DNA of 55,531 bases from Prolixibacteraceae bacterium UBA6029 (GCA_002429385.1 DIZL01000075.1:60013-115543), one strand, 5' to 3'; counted from the first letter of the stretch, positions 17,150 through 26,102 are shown. Numbers and translations: made by a program. Notes: generated by a model from the letters alone, not told the origin.

Positions 17150-18502
17150 TTAAGCTCGTAATGATTCAACCGGATCTTTTTCTGCAGCCCGTTTAGCTGG
17201 CATATATCCAAACATTATCCCAACCAGGGCAGAGACCCCAAAGGCAATGAAAATGCTGAAGAATGAAATGATGGTCTTGATATCAAAGACGGCGGTAATT
17301 ATTTTCGAAAGGATAACTCCAAGAATGATACCGATTATACCACCGGTAATGCTGATAAGTGTTGATTCGGCAAGAAATTGTGCAACGATATCTTTCCGTG
17401 ATGCGCCAATGGCCTGCCTTGTTCCGATTTCACGGATTCGCTCCATCACCGATGCCAGCATGATATTCATGATCCCAATGCCTCCAACGATGAGAGAAAT
17501 ACCGGCAATTGCCCCCAAAACGATATTGAAGATCTTTTTGGTCCGTTGTTGTTGTTTGAGCAAAAGCTCAGGAATGGTGACTTCAAAATCGTACAGGCCT
17601 GAATGGCGCCGCAAAAGCAACCTCTTGACAATACTTGCAGTTGCACCAAGTTGTTCGGTTTCCTTAACCTGCAAGATAATTTTATCAAGCTGATTGGGGT
17701 TTTTGTCATCGCCTGCTGTTTTGGAATTTGAATCAATCGATACAGCTCTCCTTCGGGCACTAGATTTCTCAACCTCGTCAGCACGAACCAATCCACGGTT
17801 CTTGAATCGCATCAGTATGGTCTGGGCCGAAACGAATATCTTATTATCGGTACTGCTAATACCCATTTCGTCTGAAGCCGAAGCCGTAAAATCACGTCGT
17901 TCAACCACCCCGATAATTTTGAGCCAGATCTGGCCACATTTGATGTATTTGCCAATCGGATTTTCCTGGTTAAAAAATACAGTTTTAATGTTATCACCAA
18001 TCACACAAACAGGCTGGCCGGTTTCAGACTGCATCTTGTTGAAAACTTCTCCCTTTTGTAAAGCTATGTTGAAGACTTGGAAATAGCTTGTATTGACACC
18101 TTCCAGGACAACCGGTTTACTTTTCCCATCGATGATGGCCGAGTAATTATACGAGATAACCGGACTAACCATATTTACCGTTGGGACAATTTCTGCAATA
18201 GCCTTCAAATCCAATATCGTAAGACCTTTGGAGAATTTCTTGGTACCCGTTTTTTCCTGGTCGGTTTCAGTAGTTGTGGCACTTGCGGTAACTTCTGTCG
18301 GGGTAATGATAATGTTATTAACGCCTACCATTTTAATCTGTTCCAGAATTTCCTGCTCGGCACCATTTCCTATCGCCATCATGCTGATAACCGCAGCTAC
18401 ACCAAAAATAATACCCAGAGCCGTTAAAATCGACTTGAGCTTATTGTCTATAATAGCCTCAAATCCAATAATTATATCGTGAAAATATTTCTTGAAGATC
18501 AT
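17150..18502 (-). CDS. MacB/FtsX-type ABC transporter permease
   Basis: Inner-membrane permease of the MacB class. 450 residues: first helix at about 22-45 (LKSILTALGIIFGVAAVISMMAIGNGAE, the family signature), a large periplasmic MacB-type domain (about 50-320) with YFQVFNIALQKGEVF and VIGDNIKTVFFNQENPIGKYI, then three C-terminal helices (FtsX domain) with GIGIMNIMLASVMERIREIGTRQAIGASRKDIVAQFLAESTLIS. No ATPase domain is fused and none is in the operon, unlike E. coli MacB. It lies 25 bases after the first adaptor gene and 10 before tolC. Confidence 0.93.
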   Translation of the reverse strand: MIFKKYFHDIIIGFEAIIDNKLKSILTALGIIFGVAAVISMMAIGNGAEQEILEQIKMVGVNNIIITPTEVTASATTTETDQEKTGTKKFSKGLTILDLKAIAEIVPTVNMVSPVISYNYSAIIDGKSKPVVLEGVNTSYFQVFNIALQKGEVFNKMQSETGQPVCVIGDNIKTVFFNQENPIGKYIKCGQIWLKIIGVVERRDFTASASDEMGISSTDNKIFVSAQTILMRFKNRGLVRADEVEKSSARRRAVSIDSNSKTAGDDKNPNQLDKIILQVKETEQLGATASIVKRLLLRRHSGLYDFEVTIPELLLKQQQRTKKIFNIVLGAIAGISLIVGGIGIMNIMLASVMERIREIGTRQAIGASRKDIVAQFLAESTLISITGGIIGIILGVILSKIITAVFDIKTIISFFSIFIAFGVSALVGIMFGYMPAKRAAEKDPVESLRA

Positions 18503-18527
18503 CTTTTTTGATTTAGTATGGATGGGT

Positions 18528-19916
18528 CTATTTGGCTTGATTTGCTTTCATAATCGGTATAGCTACTCCGGTTACAAGAGTTGGCTCAGGTGCTTTTTTG
18601 ACCATTTCTTCCCGTTCTTTTTCAGCTTTAATTTTTGAATTCGCTTTCTCTTTTAGTATTTCAGCATAAATATCAAGACCTCTGTATTTCAAATCTTCCG
18701 CATTTTTTGGCTCCGAGAGCCAGACCACATCCTTTTCCTTCAACCCCTTTTTAATGATTACATAGTTTTCATTTTCTTCTCCTAACCAAACAATCTGTTT
18801 AACCGGTTTTTCTTTTCCGAGATATACAAATTTCAGACTGTCGTTCTCGAAGACCGCATCAGAAGCGACCATCAGGGTGTCCTTGAATATGCCGGCCTCA
18901 ATGGCATTGCTGGTTGTCATAGCTGGTTTTAGTTCCTTGTCCTTCCCAAAGATTTTTATCTTCACTTCGAATACCTTGGCGTCGCTGTTTGGCATCGCCT
19001 GACCGATATTGGCTACTGACAATACCTCTCCGGGCAATTGCTTGTCAGGGAAAGCATCAACTCCAATCTTTACCGTCTGACCTACTTTTACTTTTGAAAT
19101 ATCAATTTCGTTGATAAATGTCCTTGAAATCAGGTTCGACATTTCAGGAATGGTTGCAATTGTCGAATTATAGGGTCCGACCTTTGATCCGGTCTTGATA
19201 ATTTCGCCCCACGGAAATTTAAAATAAGTAATGATGCCAGCTTTAGGAGCTTTGATCTCCAGGGTGTTAAATAGCTCCTGCAGACCGGTCGAACGGTCCA
19301 GTACCTGACGGTAGTTGATGTATTTGCGATCGACCTTATTTACTTCCTGTTGCTTCTTCAGCACATAAGCGTTCTGTTCCTGCTCCAGTTTTCGTGTTGA
19401 CTTGTCTAAATCCATTCCGGCCTTCTTCTTTATGGAAGGAGATTCATAAATATTTTCGTCCATGATGATTTTCTTTTCAGCCATATCCAGACGGGCATTG
19501 ACAATTACATCACGCTGGTTGTCCAGGTTAAGGTTTGAGTCAATTTTACTGTCTTCGTATTCCGACAACATCCTATCCATATCGTCCTGTGCCAGTTTGA
19601 TTTGTTCCTCCACGGCCTTATGATCGAGTGTGGCAACATAATCGCCCGAATCGACCTGGGTTCCTTCATCAATCATATTAGTGATAGCCAGTTCCCAAAT
19701 GCGCAAATTACGATCTTTTAGCTTTTCGGGAATATTGATGGATTCTGATTTTTCGGATTCCAATTGGCCTGAAGAGAAGACCAATGCATTGAAAGTACCA
19801 CGTTGGACGCTGACAGTAACTTGATTATTATCGGTTTCTCCTTTTCGGAAAAAGAAATACAGAGTAATTAGCAGAATAGCAGGAATTGCTATCAGCAGGA
19901 TCTTTTTATTGCTCAT
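18528..19916 (-). CDS. HlyD/MacA-type periplasmic adaptor (first gene of operon)
   Basis: Adaptor protein of 462 residues: anchor helix (5-24), lipoyl halves near 70-110 and 235-260 (IKAPKAGIITYFKFPWGEII), coiled-coil hairpin about 110-230, barrel domain with NEIDISKVKVGQTVKIGVDAFPDKQLPGEVLSVANIG, and an Ala/Lys/Glu-rich C-terminal tail ending KANQAK. It is the first gene of the four-gene exporter operon on the minus strand. The C-terminal tail from about 425 is charged and longer than in the sister adaptor at 14388-15644. The upstream 310 bases are shared with a divergent gene. Confidence 0.92.
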   Translation of the reverse strand: MSNKKILLIAIPAILLITLYFFFRKGETDNNQVTVSVQRGTFNALVFSSGQLESEKSESINIPEKLKDRNLRIWELAITNMIDEGTQVDSGDYVATLDHKAVEEQIKLAQDDMDRMLSEYEDSKIDSNLNLDNQRDVIVNARLDMAEKKIIMDENIYESPSIKKKAGMDLDKSTRKLEQEQNAYVLKKQQEVNKVDRKYINYRQVLDRSTGLQELFNTLEIKAPKAGIITYFKFPWGEIIKTGSKVGPYNSTIATIPEMSNLISRTFINEIDISKVKVGQTVKIGVDAFPDKQLPGEVLSVANIGQAMPNSDAKVFEVKIKIFGKDKELKPAMTTSNAIEAGIFKDTLMVASDAVFENDSLKFVYLGKEKPVKQIVWLGEENENYVIIKKGLKEKDVVWLSEPKNAEDLKYRGLDIYAEILKEKANSKIKAEKEREEMVKKAPEPTLVTGVAIPIMKANQAK

Positions 19917-20226
19917 GACTTTATTACTAGTTGGTATTTGTTGGTTTATCTACAAAGAAAGCGCGAAAATACTAATCAATCACGAAACTCATTCAGTTAA
20001 ATTCAAATTTCATTTCAGAACTATGACAGCAAAGTGAATTCCTAACTAATATATCGCTCAATATTTATGCCAAATATGTAGCCAAAACATATGTTTTATT
20101 ACATTTTTATTTCTTTGAGTTAATTTCTTCAGTATACAAGCTTACTTTAAACATTACAAATCTTTTGATATAACCCGAATTATTACATAAAATTGTTGTA
20201 CTTTTAATCAATTAAAACTCCCGGCC
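19917..20226. other. Divergent intergenic region
   Basis: An AT-rich 310-base gap between the exporter operon and the small secreted-protein gene. A candidate promoter for the right-hand gene is TTTG 20164-20167 and TAAAATTG 20188-20195 (20-base spacing, one mismatch in the -7 box). On the minus strand TTTCTTTG at about 19955 is a one-mismatch -7 element for the exporter operon. Confidence 0.35.
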
Positions 20227-20814
20227 ATGCGATATTTAATAACGATAATGGGTATCATTTTGGTATTAAATAGTTTTGCTCAACCTTCCGGCAAAATACA
20301 CGTAGCCGGAACAGTTATAGGCAATGATTCCGTTCCGATTCAGGGAGTGGCCATCATAGATATCCAAACCGGAAAAATTGTACATACCGATCGAAATGGT
20401 AATTTTCATATGGAGTTACCCCTGAAGGATTCGCTCCTGATTTATCACATTGCCTACAAAAAACAATTTGTAAACAGTAACGATAACCGGAAATATTTCA
20501 TGCTCCAACCCGAAGTGCATGAACTAGGGCAGGTTGATATTCTCGATAGAACCAAGCTGGAAAGGAAATACCTGGACAGTACTCTTTTCTCCATTAAACA
20601 AGTGGCTCCAACGGCAAAACTTACCGGTTATGACAAAAGATCAAGCATGCAGTATTTCGTTGACGAAAATGGTTCGCTCAATAAAGGATTCAGCCCTTAT
20701 TTCGGTCCAAATTTTCACATCCCGCTGGAAAAAAATACCTCTAAAGTATTGAAACGGGAACAAAGACGGCAGCTAAAAAAATTAACGGCCCATTATCATC
20801 TGGAGAACGAATAA
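20227..20814 (+). CDS. Secreted protein with carboxypeptidase regulatory-like domain
   Basis: A 195-residue protein with a signal peptide (MRYLITIMGIILVLNSFAQ) and a beta-sandwich domain of the carboxypeptidase D regulatory-like type at about 25-100 (VAGTVIGNDSVPIQGVAIIDIQTGKIVHTDRNGNFHMELPLKDSLLIYHIAYKKQ). Such domains often sit at the N-terminus of TonB-dependent receptors; here it stands alone with a basic helical tail (VLKREQRRQLKKLTAHYH). It is likely periplasmic or surface-exposed. Function unknown. It is followed by a strong bidirectional terminator. Confidence 0.85.
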   Translation: MRYLITIMGIILVLNSFAQPSGKIHVAGTVIGNDSVPIQGVAIIDIQTGKIVHTDRNGNFHMELPLKDSLLIYHIAYKKQFVNSNDNRKYFMLQPEVHELGQVDILDRTKLERKYLDSTLFSIKQVAPTAKLTGYDKRSSMQYFVDENGSLNKGFSPYFGPNFHIPLEKNTSKVLKREQRRQLKKLTAHYHLENE

Positions 20815-20869
20815 TAAGTCCGCTCCGATCCTGTTTTCATGGAACCGTCATTGCGAACGAAGAACTATT

Positions 20870-20915
20870 AACTTTTCCAAAGCTTTATTCCAATCTATAA
20901 AGCTTTGGAAAAGTT
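20870..20915. terminator. Bidirectional terminator before glmM end
   Basis: A perfect 19-bp inverted repeat (20870-20888 with 20897-20915) and an 8-base loop lie between two convergent genes. Confidence 0.85.
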
Positions 20916-20934
20916 TGTTTCTTTTCTGTTTTTA

Positions 20935-22317
20935 TTATATCAGTTGGCGGATATCCTGAATAATCTTCTTTGCCAGATGATCTGCTTCCATCATTGAAGG
21001 AGCTTCAGCATAGATGCGTATAATTGCCTCGGTATTCGATTTTCGCAGGTGTACCCAACGATCGGCAAAATCAATCTTCACGCCGTCAATATCAGTCACC
21101 TGTTCGTCCCGGTACTTATGCTTCATCTTGACCAGGATTCCGTCCACATCAATATCTGCGGTGAGTTCTATTTTGTTTTTCGAGATGAAATAATCAGGAT
21201 AAGTCCTACGTAAGGCTGAGCATTTCAAGCCTGATTTGGCTAATAGGGTTAAGAACAAGGCGATCCCAACCAGTGAGTCCCGACCGTAATGCGAAGCTGG
21301 ATAAATGATTCCTCCATTGCCTTCACCGCCAATAACGGCATTGGTCGCTTTCATTTTGGCAACCACATTGACCTCACCAACTGCTGCTGCTGAATATTTT
21401 CCTCCGCGCTTTTCAGTGATGTCCCTTAAGGCCCTCGAAGAGGACAGGTTGGAAACCGTATTCCCGGGCGTTTGACTCAACACATAATCAGCAATCGAGA
21501 CCAGCGAATATTCTTCATTAAACATTGATCCATCCTCACTGATAATCGCTAACCGATCAACATCAGGATCAACCACGAACCCTACATCGACACCCGATTC
21601 ACAAATGATCTCTGAGGTCTCCACCAGATTTTCAGGTAAAGGTTCAGGTGTATGGGCAAAGTTGCCGGTAGGCTTACAGTTAATTTCCACAATTTCGCTC
21701 ACTCCCAGGGCCTTTAATAAGGCAGGAATAACAATACCTCCAACCGAATTTACCGCATCGATGGCCACTCTGAAATTTGCCATACGGATAGCCTCCACAT
21801 CAACCAAATCCAGATCAAGAACCTGCTGGATATGAATGTCCATATAATCCTTGGCGAAAATCTCCCCTAAATCGTCCACTTCGGCAAACTGGTAAGATTC
21901 AGTCTCTGCAATATCCAAAACAACAGACCCTTCGGCTGCATTCAGAAATTCGCCATCCTGATTCAGCAGTTTCAAGGCATTCCACTGTTTGGGATTGTGA
22001 CTGGCAGTGAGAATAATTCCACCCTGTGCATTTTCTTCCTTCACTGCTATTTCTGTTGTTGGTGTGGTAGCCATTCCCAGGTCAACCACCATGCAGCCCA
22101 TACCCGAAAGGGTAGCCACGACCAATGATTGAATCATCGGACCCGATATGCGTGCATCACGCCCCACCACAATGGTGATGGATTGTCCCGGATGTTGCTG
22201 TTTGGCCCACTCAGCATAGGCAGCAGTATATTTTACCACATCAAGCGGGCTTAAACCCTCGCCTGGTCTCCCGCCAATAGTTCCACGAATTCCTGATATT
22301 GATTTGATTAATGTCAT
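20935..22317 (-). CDS. glmM: Phosphoglucosamine mutase (alpha-D-phosphohexomutase family)
   Basis: Converts glucosamine-6-phosphate to glucosamine-1-phosphate for UDP-GlcNAc and so for peptidoglycan. 460 residues, as usual. The phosphoserine loop is TASHNP (104-109, Ser106), the Mg2+ loop DPDVDR (250-255), the sugar loop GEGNGG near 330 and the C-terminal phosphate loop near RKSNTEAIIRIYAEA. Members of this group in Bacteroidota are sometimes annotated phosphomannomutase; glmM is the likelier role but substrate choice cannot be read from the sequence. It lies 27 bases downstream of an AbiEii-type pair in the same direction, so read-through from that pair is likely. Confidence 0.9.
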   Translation of the reverse strand: MTLIKSISGIRGTIGGRPGEGLSPLDVVKYTAAYAEWAKQQHPGQSITIVVGRDARISGPMIQSLVVATLSGMGCMVVDLGMATTPTTEIAVKEENAQGGIILTASHNPKQWNALKLLNQDGEFLNAAEGSVVLDIAETESYQFAEVDDLGEIFAKDYMDIHIQQVLDLDLVDVEAIRMANFRVAIDAVNSVGGIVIPALLKALGVSEIVEINCKPTGNFAHTPEPLPENLVETSEIICESGVDVGFVVDPDVDRLAIISEDGSMFNEEYSLVSIADYVLSQTPGNTVSNLSSSRALRDITEKRGGKYSAAAVGEVNVVAKMKATNAVIGGEGNGGIIYPASHYGRDSLVGIALFLTLLAKSGLKCSALRRTYPDYFISKNKIELTADIDVDGILVKMKHKYRDEQVTDIDGVKIDFADRWVHLRKSNTEAIIRIYAEAPSMMEADHLAKKIIQDIRQLI

Positions 22318-22344
22318 ATGGGATGATAATTTAATTAGATTTTA

Positions 22345-22992
22345 TCAAGAGTTATTTTTAAGGTAATCTTCAGTTTCTTTAATCAGAAAAGCCTTCAATT
22401 TTTCAAATGAAATTTGCTTGTTCTTTAAAAAGTTGATATCATTGATACTTTCAGTATCCAGATCGCTAAAGTAGGTGATGCTTTTCAGTGCATGAAATGA
22501 ATTTTCGGACTTGTATTTCTGTTCATAAAAATAAATGATATCTGCCAATTTGAAGCGATGAAGAAGATAATAAAGATCAACAAAATCCTTGATTCGAGTT
22601 CCATTATCGGTAATTGCACTTATTTTCATTGCTGAAATATCTTCCAGAGAACATATTCGTATGCCTTCAATTGTTTTTGTTTCCTTAATCGTAGGATATG
22701 CATGTCGGATGAAATCAACTTTTATATGATCGATTGATCCAATCAAAGTGTTTTTCGCTTCATAGTCAAACGACAATTGATGATCTTGAAAGTTTTCCAG
22801 TAAACATTCTTTCAATTGTTTGTTATCAAAGGCATTTTTGCAGAATAAGTCAATATCAACTGAAATCCGGTGACCTATTTGTAAAGACAGTGCAGTACCA
22901 CCAATCAATTCAAAATCTGTCAACTCCGCCACATAGAATAGGAGTTGAATTATTTTCATTGTTGGAGGTGCAACGGTTTCTTTGAAAAGCAT
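22345..22992 (-). CDS. Nucleotidyltransferase AbiEii/AbiGii toxin family protein
   Basis: A 215-residue protein of the AbiEii nucleotidyltransferase-like toxin family (type IV toxin-antitoxin or abortive infection). The core is GGTALSLQ (31-38) with HRISVDIDLF (41-50), the two metal-binding Asp being in DIDLF, then a conserved Lys in the MKISAI region (LEDISAMKISAITDNGTRIKDFVDLYYLL, near 105-133). The N-terminus matches the family (LFKETVAPPTMKIIQLL), so the longer start at 22992 is kept even though it overlaps the previous gene by 37 bases; Met12 would give a 4-base overlap instead. With the upstream DUF6922-like gene it forms a pair. Confidence 0.88.
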   Translation of the reverse strand: MLFKETVAPPTMKIIQLLFYVAELTDFELIGGTALSLQIGHRISVDIDLFCKNAFDNKQLKECLLENFQDHQLSFDYEAKNTLIGSIDHIKVDFIRHAYPTIKETKTIEGIRICSLEDISAMKISAITDNGTRIKDFVDLYYLLHRFKLADIIYFYEQKYKSENSFHALKSITYFSDLDTESINDINFLKNKQISFEKLKAFLIKETEDYLKNNS

Positions 22993-23258
22993 TTGAATTG
23001 TTCTATAGGGATGTTAAAATAACAGCTAAAAAAGTTAAGCGATTTGTGATCCAGCGAAGCAGATTTAACAAGTTCACTCTTGATGGTTTCTAATCCATAG
23101 TATCGAACCAGCTCTTTAAAATCCGAAAGGTTTCCCAGAGAACATGTTCTTTCAATGACCAATTGCTTGTTCTTTGATAAATCAAATCCTTCGGGGTTTA
23201 CATCCCATAAAAGAAATGGCCTGATTTTCAGTTCTCCTTGTGTCTTTGTCTTTTGCAT
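22956..23258 (-). CDS. DUF6922-like partner of the AbiEii protein (putative antitoxin)
   Basis: A 100-residue soluble protein: LLWDVNPEGFDLSKNKQLVIERTCSLGNLSDFKELVRYYGLETIKSELVKSASLDHKSLNFFSCYFNIPIEQFKC. I believe this is the DUF6922 type, typically found just upstream of AbiEii proteins in Bacteroidota, and by position it would be the antitoxin. The name is from memory of the motif (LFWD, YYG, LNFFS.YFNIP). It overlaps the next gene and must be translationally coupled to it. Confidence 0.8.
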   Translation of the reverse strand: MQKTKTQGELKIRPFLLWDVNPEGFDLSKNKQLVIERTCSLGNLSDFKELVRYYGLETIKSELVKSASLDHKSLNFFSCYFNIPIEQFKCFSKKPLHLQQ

Positions 23259-23399
23259 TTGAATTTAATTTTCTGTATTGCAATTACGAATGTGAAAGTA
23301 CAAAATTCCTGTGTCATCTCAAAGAATACTAATTGATGAAAGATTTGGTATTCTCAATCAAATCACGAACTTTAGACCTGTTTATTTTAACTACTCTAA

Positions 23400-25862
23400 A
23401 TGAAGAATCATTTGACATTTCCAGGATTATCAAATACTTTGATGTTGTTTTTTCTAAGCCTGACATTGATTGTCTCACAAGTCAACGGTCAGAGTTTAAA
23501 AGAGATTGAGGCTGCCCGTGTTTCATTGCCGAACGGATGGAAGCTGTCTCCGGTTGGAAAATTACTCCCTGTTGGCGATTTGCCTTTAAACATCGCTGTA
23601 TCCCCTTCAGGAAAGATGATTGCCCTGACCAATAACGGTCAAAGCGACCAAAGTATTCACCTGATTGATGCCGAAAAAGTGCAGCTGCTCGATTCAATCG
23701 TCATTGCCAAAGGATGGCTTGGCCTTACTTTTTCGAAAGATGGAAAGTCTCTTTATGCCTCAGGAGGAAACGACAACTGGATCATGCGTTATCAGATTAA
23801 AAACAGCAAACTGGTTCCTTCCGACACCATGGTCATAGGCAAGCCCTGGCCTGTAAGGATTTCAATTGCAGGTATCGCTGTAGATGATGACCGGCAGATG
23901 CTTTATACGGTTACCAAAGAAAATAACTCGCTATATGTTTATGATTTAAAAACTAAGAAAGTCACAAAGCAAATCGAATTGGGCGGCGAAGGATATACCT
24001 GTTTGTTGTCTGATGATTGCAAAATACTTTACATCACCTGCTGGGGCTGCAACAAAGTGGTTCTGTTTGACACCCGTAAGCAAAGCATAACTGGTTCAAT
24101 TCCTGTTGGTGACAACCCCAATGATATGTGCATTACCCGCAATGGCAAATATCTTTTTGTATGCAATGCCAATGATAATTCAGTTTCAGTGATTTCAATT
24201 GAGAAGAACAGGGTCATTGAAGTCCTGAATTCGGCCATATATCCCAACTCTCCTGCAGGATCAACCACCAATAGCGTAGCCCTGAGTGATGATGAAAAAA
24301 CACTTTACATCGCCAATGCCGACAACAATTGCCTGGCAGTTTTTGACGTAAACAATCCGGGAAACAGCCTCAGCAAAGGCTTCATTCCTACTGCCTGGTA
24401 TCCGACCTGCGTAAGGGTGGTGAAAAACACCATTTTTGTTTCCAATGGCAAAGGCCTGTCTTCAAAAGCCAATCCCTACGGACCTAGTCCGCTCAGTAAA
24501 GAAGAAGAGGTCGAGCATCACAAGGAAATGTCGAACAAACACATTAAAATGCAATATATCGGCGGTTTGTTGAAAGGCACCCTGCAGGCCATTCAGAAGC
24601 CCAATGACAATCAGCTGGGTATCTATTCCCAGTCGGTTTACAACAATACACCTTATTCAAAAGAAAAGGAAATGATTTCAAAAGGCGAAACCGGGAATCC
24701 TGTTCCATCAAGGGTAGGCGATGTGTCGCCCATCAAACACGTCTTTTATATAATTAAAGAAAACCGTACCTACGACCAGGTTCTGGGAGATGTTCCTGAA
24801 GGCAATGGCGATCCGGGCCTGGTGCTTTTCGGGAAAAACGTTACACCCAACCTCCACGCCCTTGCAAAGCAATTTGTTTTGCTCGATAATTTCTATGTTG
24901 ATGGTGAAGTTAGCGCCGATGGACATAACTGGACTATGGGGGCTTATGCTACGGACTACCTGGAAAAGAACTGGCCATCGAGTTACGGAGGCAGAGGAGG
25001 AGATTATCCCGGTGAAGGAGCAATAGAAATAGCAAATAACAAAGATGGATTTTTATGGGACTTTTGCAAGCGATACGGGGTAACTTGCCGCAGCTACGGA
25101 GAATTTGTTTCAGGCAATAAACCAAGTATTCCGGTTTTGAAAGATCATTTCTGCCCAACATACACCGGTTGGGATCTCGGAGTTCGCGATACCGTCCGCT
25201 TCACCCAATGGAAACACGATTTTGATGCCTTGCTTGCTGCCGGCAATGTTCCTCAACTCAATACACTGCGTTTCGGCAATGATCACACCGAAGGATTGCG
25301 GCGCGGCAGCCCTACCCCACTGGCTTTTGCAGCCGATAATGATCTGGCCGTCGGACTTTTCGTCGAATACCTCAGCCATTCTTCCATCTGGAATGAAAGT
25401 GTGGTTATTGTGGTTGAAGATGATGCCCAGAACGGTCCCGACCATGTGGACGCCCACCGCTCGACCACCTATGTCGCCGGAGGCTTTGTGAAACAAGGCT
25501 ATGTCGACCACACGATGTATTCCACCTCATCGGCCCTCCGCACCATTGAATTGATCCTCGGTCTGCCACCAATGAGTCAATACGACGCCGCTGCCGAGCC
25601 CATGTGGCGTTGTTTCGAACAGACAGCCACCCATCCAGCCTTTCATTCAACGCCTAATCTCGTTGATTTAAATCTGAAGAATACGGCAGATAATAAAATG
25701 TCCCGTTTAAGCGAAGGCTTTGATTTCAGGCAGGAAGACCGTATTCCTGATGCACAGTTCAATGAAGTAATCTGGGCCGCCATACATGGTCTGAACAGCC
25801 CCTGCCCGGCTCCCATTCATGCAGCCTTCTTTACCGCGATAGAGGAAAAAGATAAGGACTAA
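23400..25862 (+). CDS. YncE-like beta-propeller fused to phosphoesterase domain
   Basis: An exported bifunctional protein of 820 residues. Signal peptide about 1-30 (ending VNGQ). Residues about 50-380 form a seven-bladed-type propeller of YncE/cytochrome-D1-like repeats (each with VSPSGKMIALTNNG, FSKDGKSLYASGG, ITRNGKYLFVCNANDNSVSVI and similar). Residues about 445-810 are a phosphoesterase domain of the phospholipase C/acid phosphatase type: HVFYIIKENRTYDQVLGD, FYVDGEVSADGHNWTMGAYATDY, VVIVVEDDAQNGPDHVDAHRSTTYVAG (metal ligands Asp/His), then TASHNP-less C-terminus. Probably periplasmic and phosphate-releasing; the true substrate is unknown. Confidence 0.9.
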   Translation: MKNHLTFPGLSNTLMLFFLSLTLIVSQVNGQSLKEIEAARVSLPNGWKLSPVGKLLPVGDLPLNIAVSPSGKMIALTNNGQSDQSIHLIDAEKVQLLDSIVIAKGWLGLTFSKDGKSLYASGGNDNWIMRYQIKNSKLVPSDTMVIGKPWPVRISIAGIAVDDDRQMLYTVTKENNSLYVYDLKTKKVTKQIELGGEGYTCLLSDDCKILYITCWGCNKVVLFDTRKQSITGSIPVGDNPNDMCITRNGKYLFVCNANDNSVSVISIEKNRVIEVLNSAIYPNSPAGSTTNSVALSDDEKTLYIANADNNCLAVFDVNNPGNSLSKGFIPTAWYPTCVRVVKNTIFVSNGKGLSSKANPYGPSPLSKEEEVEHHKEMSNKHIKMQYIGGLLKGTLQAIQKPNDNQLGIYSQSVYNNTPYSKEKEMISKGETGNPVPSRVGDVSPIKHVFYIIKENRTYDQVLGDVPEGNGDPGLVLFGKNVTPNLHALAKQFVLLDNFYVDGEVSADGHNWTMGAYATDYLEKNWPSSYGGRGGDYPGEGAIEIANNKDGFLWDFCKRYGVTCRSYGEFVSGNKPSIPVLKDHFCPTYTGWDLGVRDTVRFTQWKHDFDALLAAGNVPQLNTLRFGNDHTEGLRRGSPTPLAFAADNDLAVGLFVEYLSHSSIWNESVVIVVEDDAQNGPDHVDAHRSTTYVAGGFVKQGYVDHTMYSTSSALRTIELILGLPPMSQYDAAAEPMWRCFEQTATHPAFHSTPNLVDLNLKNTADNKMSRLSEGFDFRQEDRIPDAQFNEVIWAAIHGLNSPCPAPIHAAFFTAIEEKDKD

Positions 25863-25882
25863 TATTCGATACTCCTATTCAT

Positions 25883-25916
25883 ATTATCTGAACCTACAGA
25901 TTATCTGAACCTACAG
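25883..25916. repeat. Tandem 17-bp direct repeat (2 copies)
   Basis: Two perfect adjacent copies of ATTATCTGAACCTACAG (25883-25899 and 25900-25916) lie between the phosphoesterase stop and its terminator. Probably recent slippage. Confidence 0.85.
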
Positions 25917-25950
25917 AGCGGTTGACCAAAAGTCAGCCGCTTTGTCTTTT
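25917..25950 (+). terminator. Terminator of the phosphoesterase gene
   Basis: A 9-bp stem AGCGGTTGA/TCAGCCGCT (one G-U pair, 25917-25925 and 25933-25941) is followed by a T-rich tail. Confidence 0.75.
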
Positions 25951-26086
25951 GATGCCGATATCCATTGGTTCTATCCAAGCCCGAGCCACATATGAACAGG
26001 TAAAAAACTCATACTATTCAGTGCTTCAATAAAATGACCGCATTAAACTTAAAATAAGTGCAAGGAAATTTGAATTGAAACTGCAA

Positions 26087-26102
26087 TCCCGAGGCCTCGG
26101 GA
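26087..26102. repeat. 16-bp palindrome TCCCGAGGCCTCGGGA
   Basis: A perfect palindrome of the same type as the one at 9590-9605, flanked by TGCA-like bases on both sides. Confidence 0.55.
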
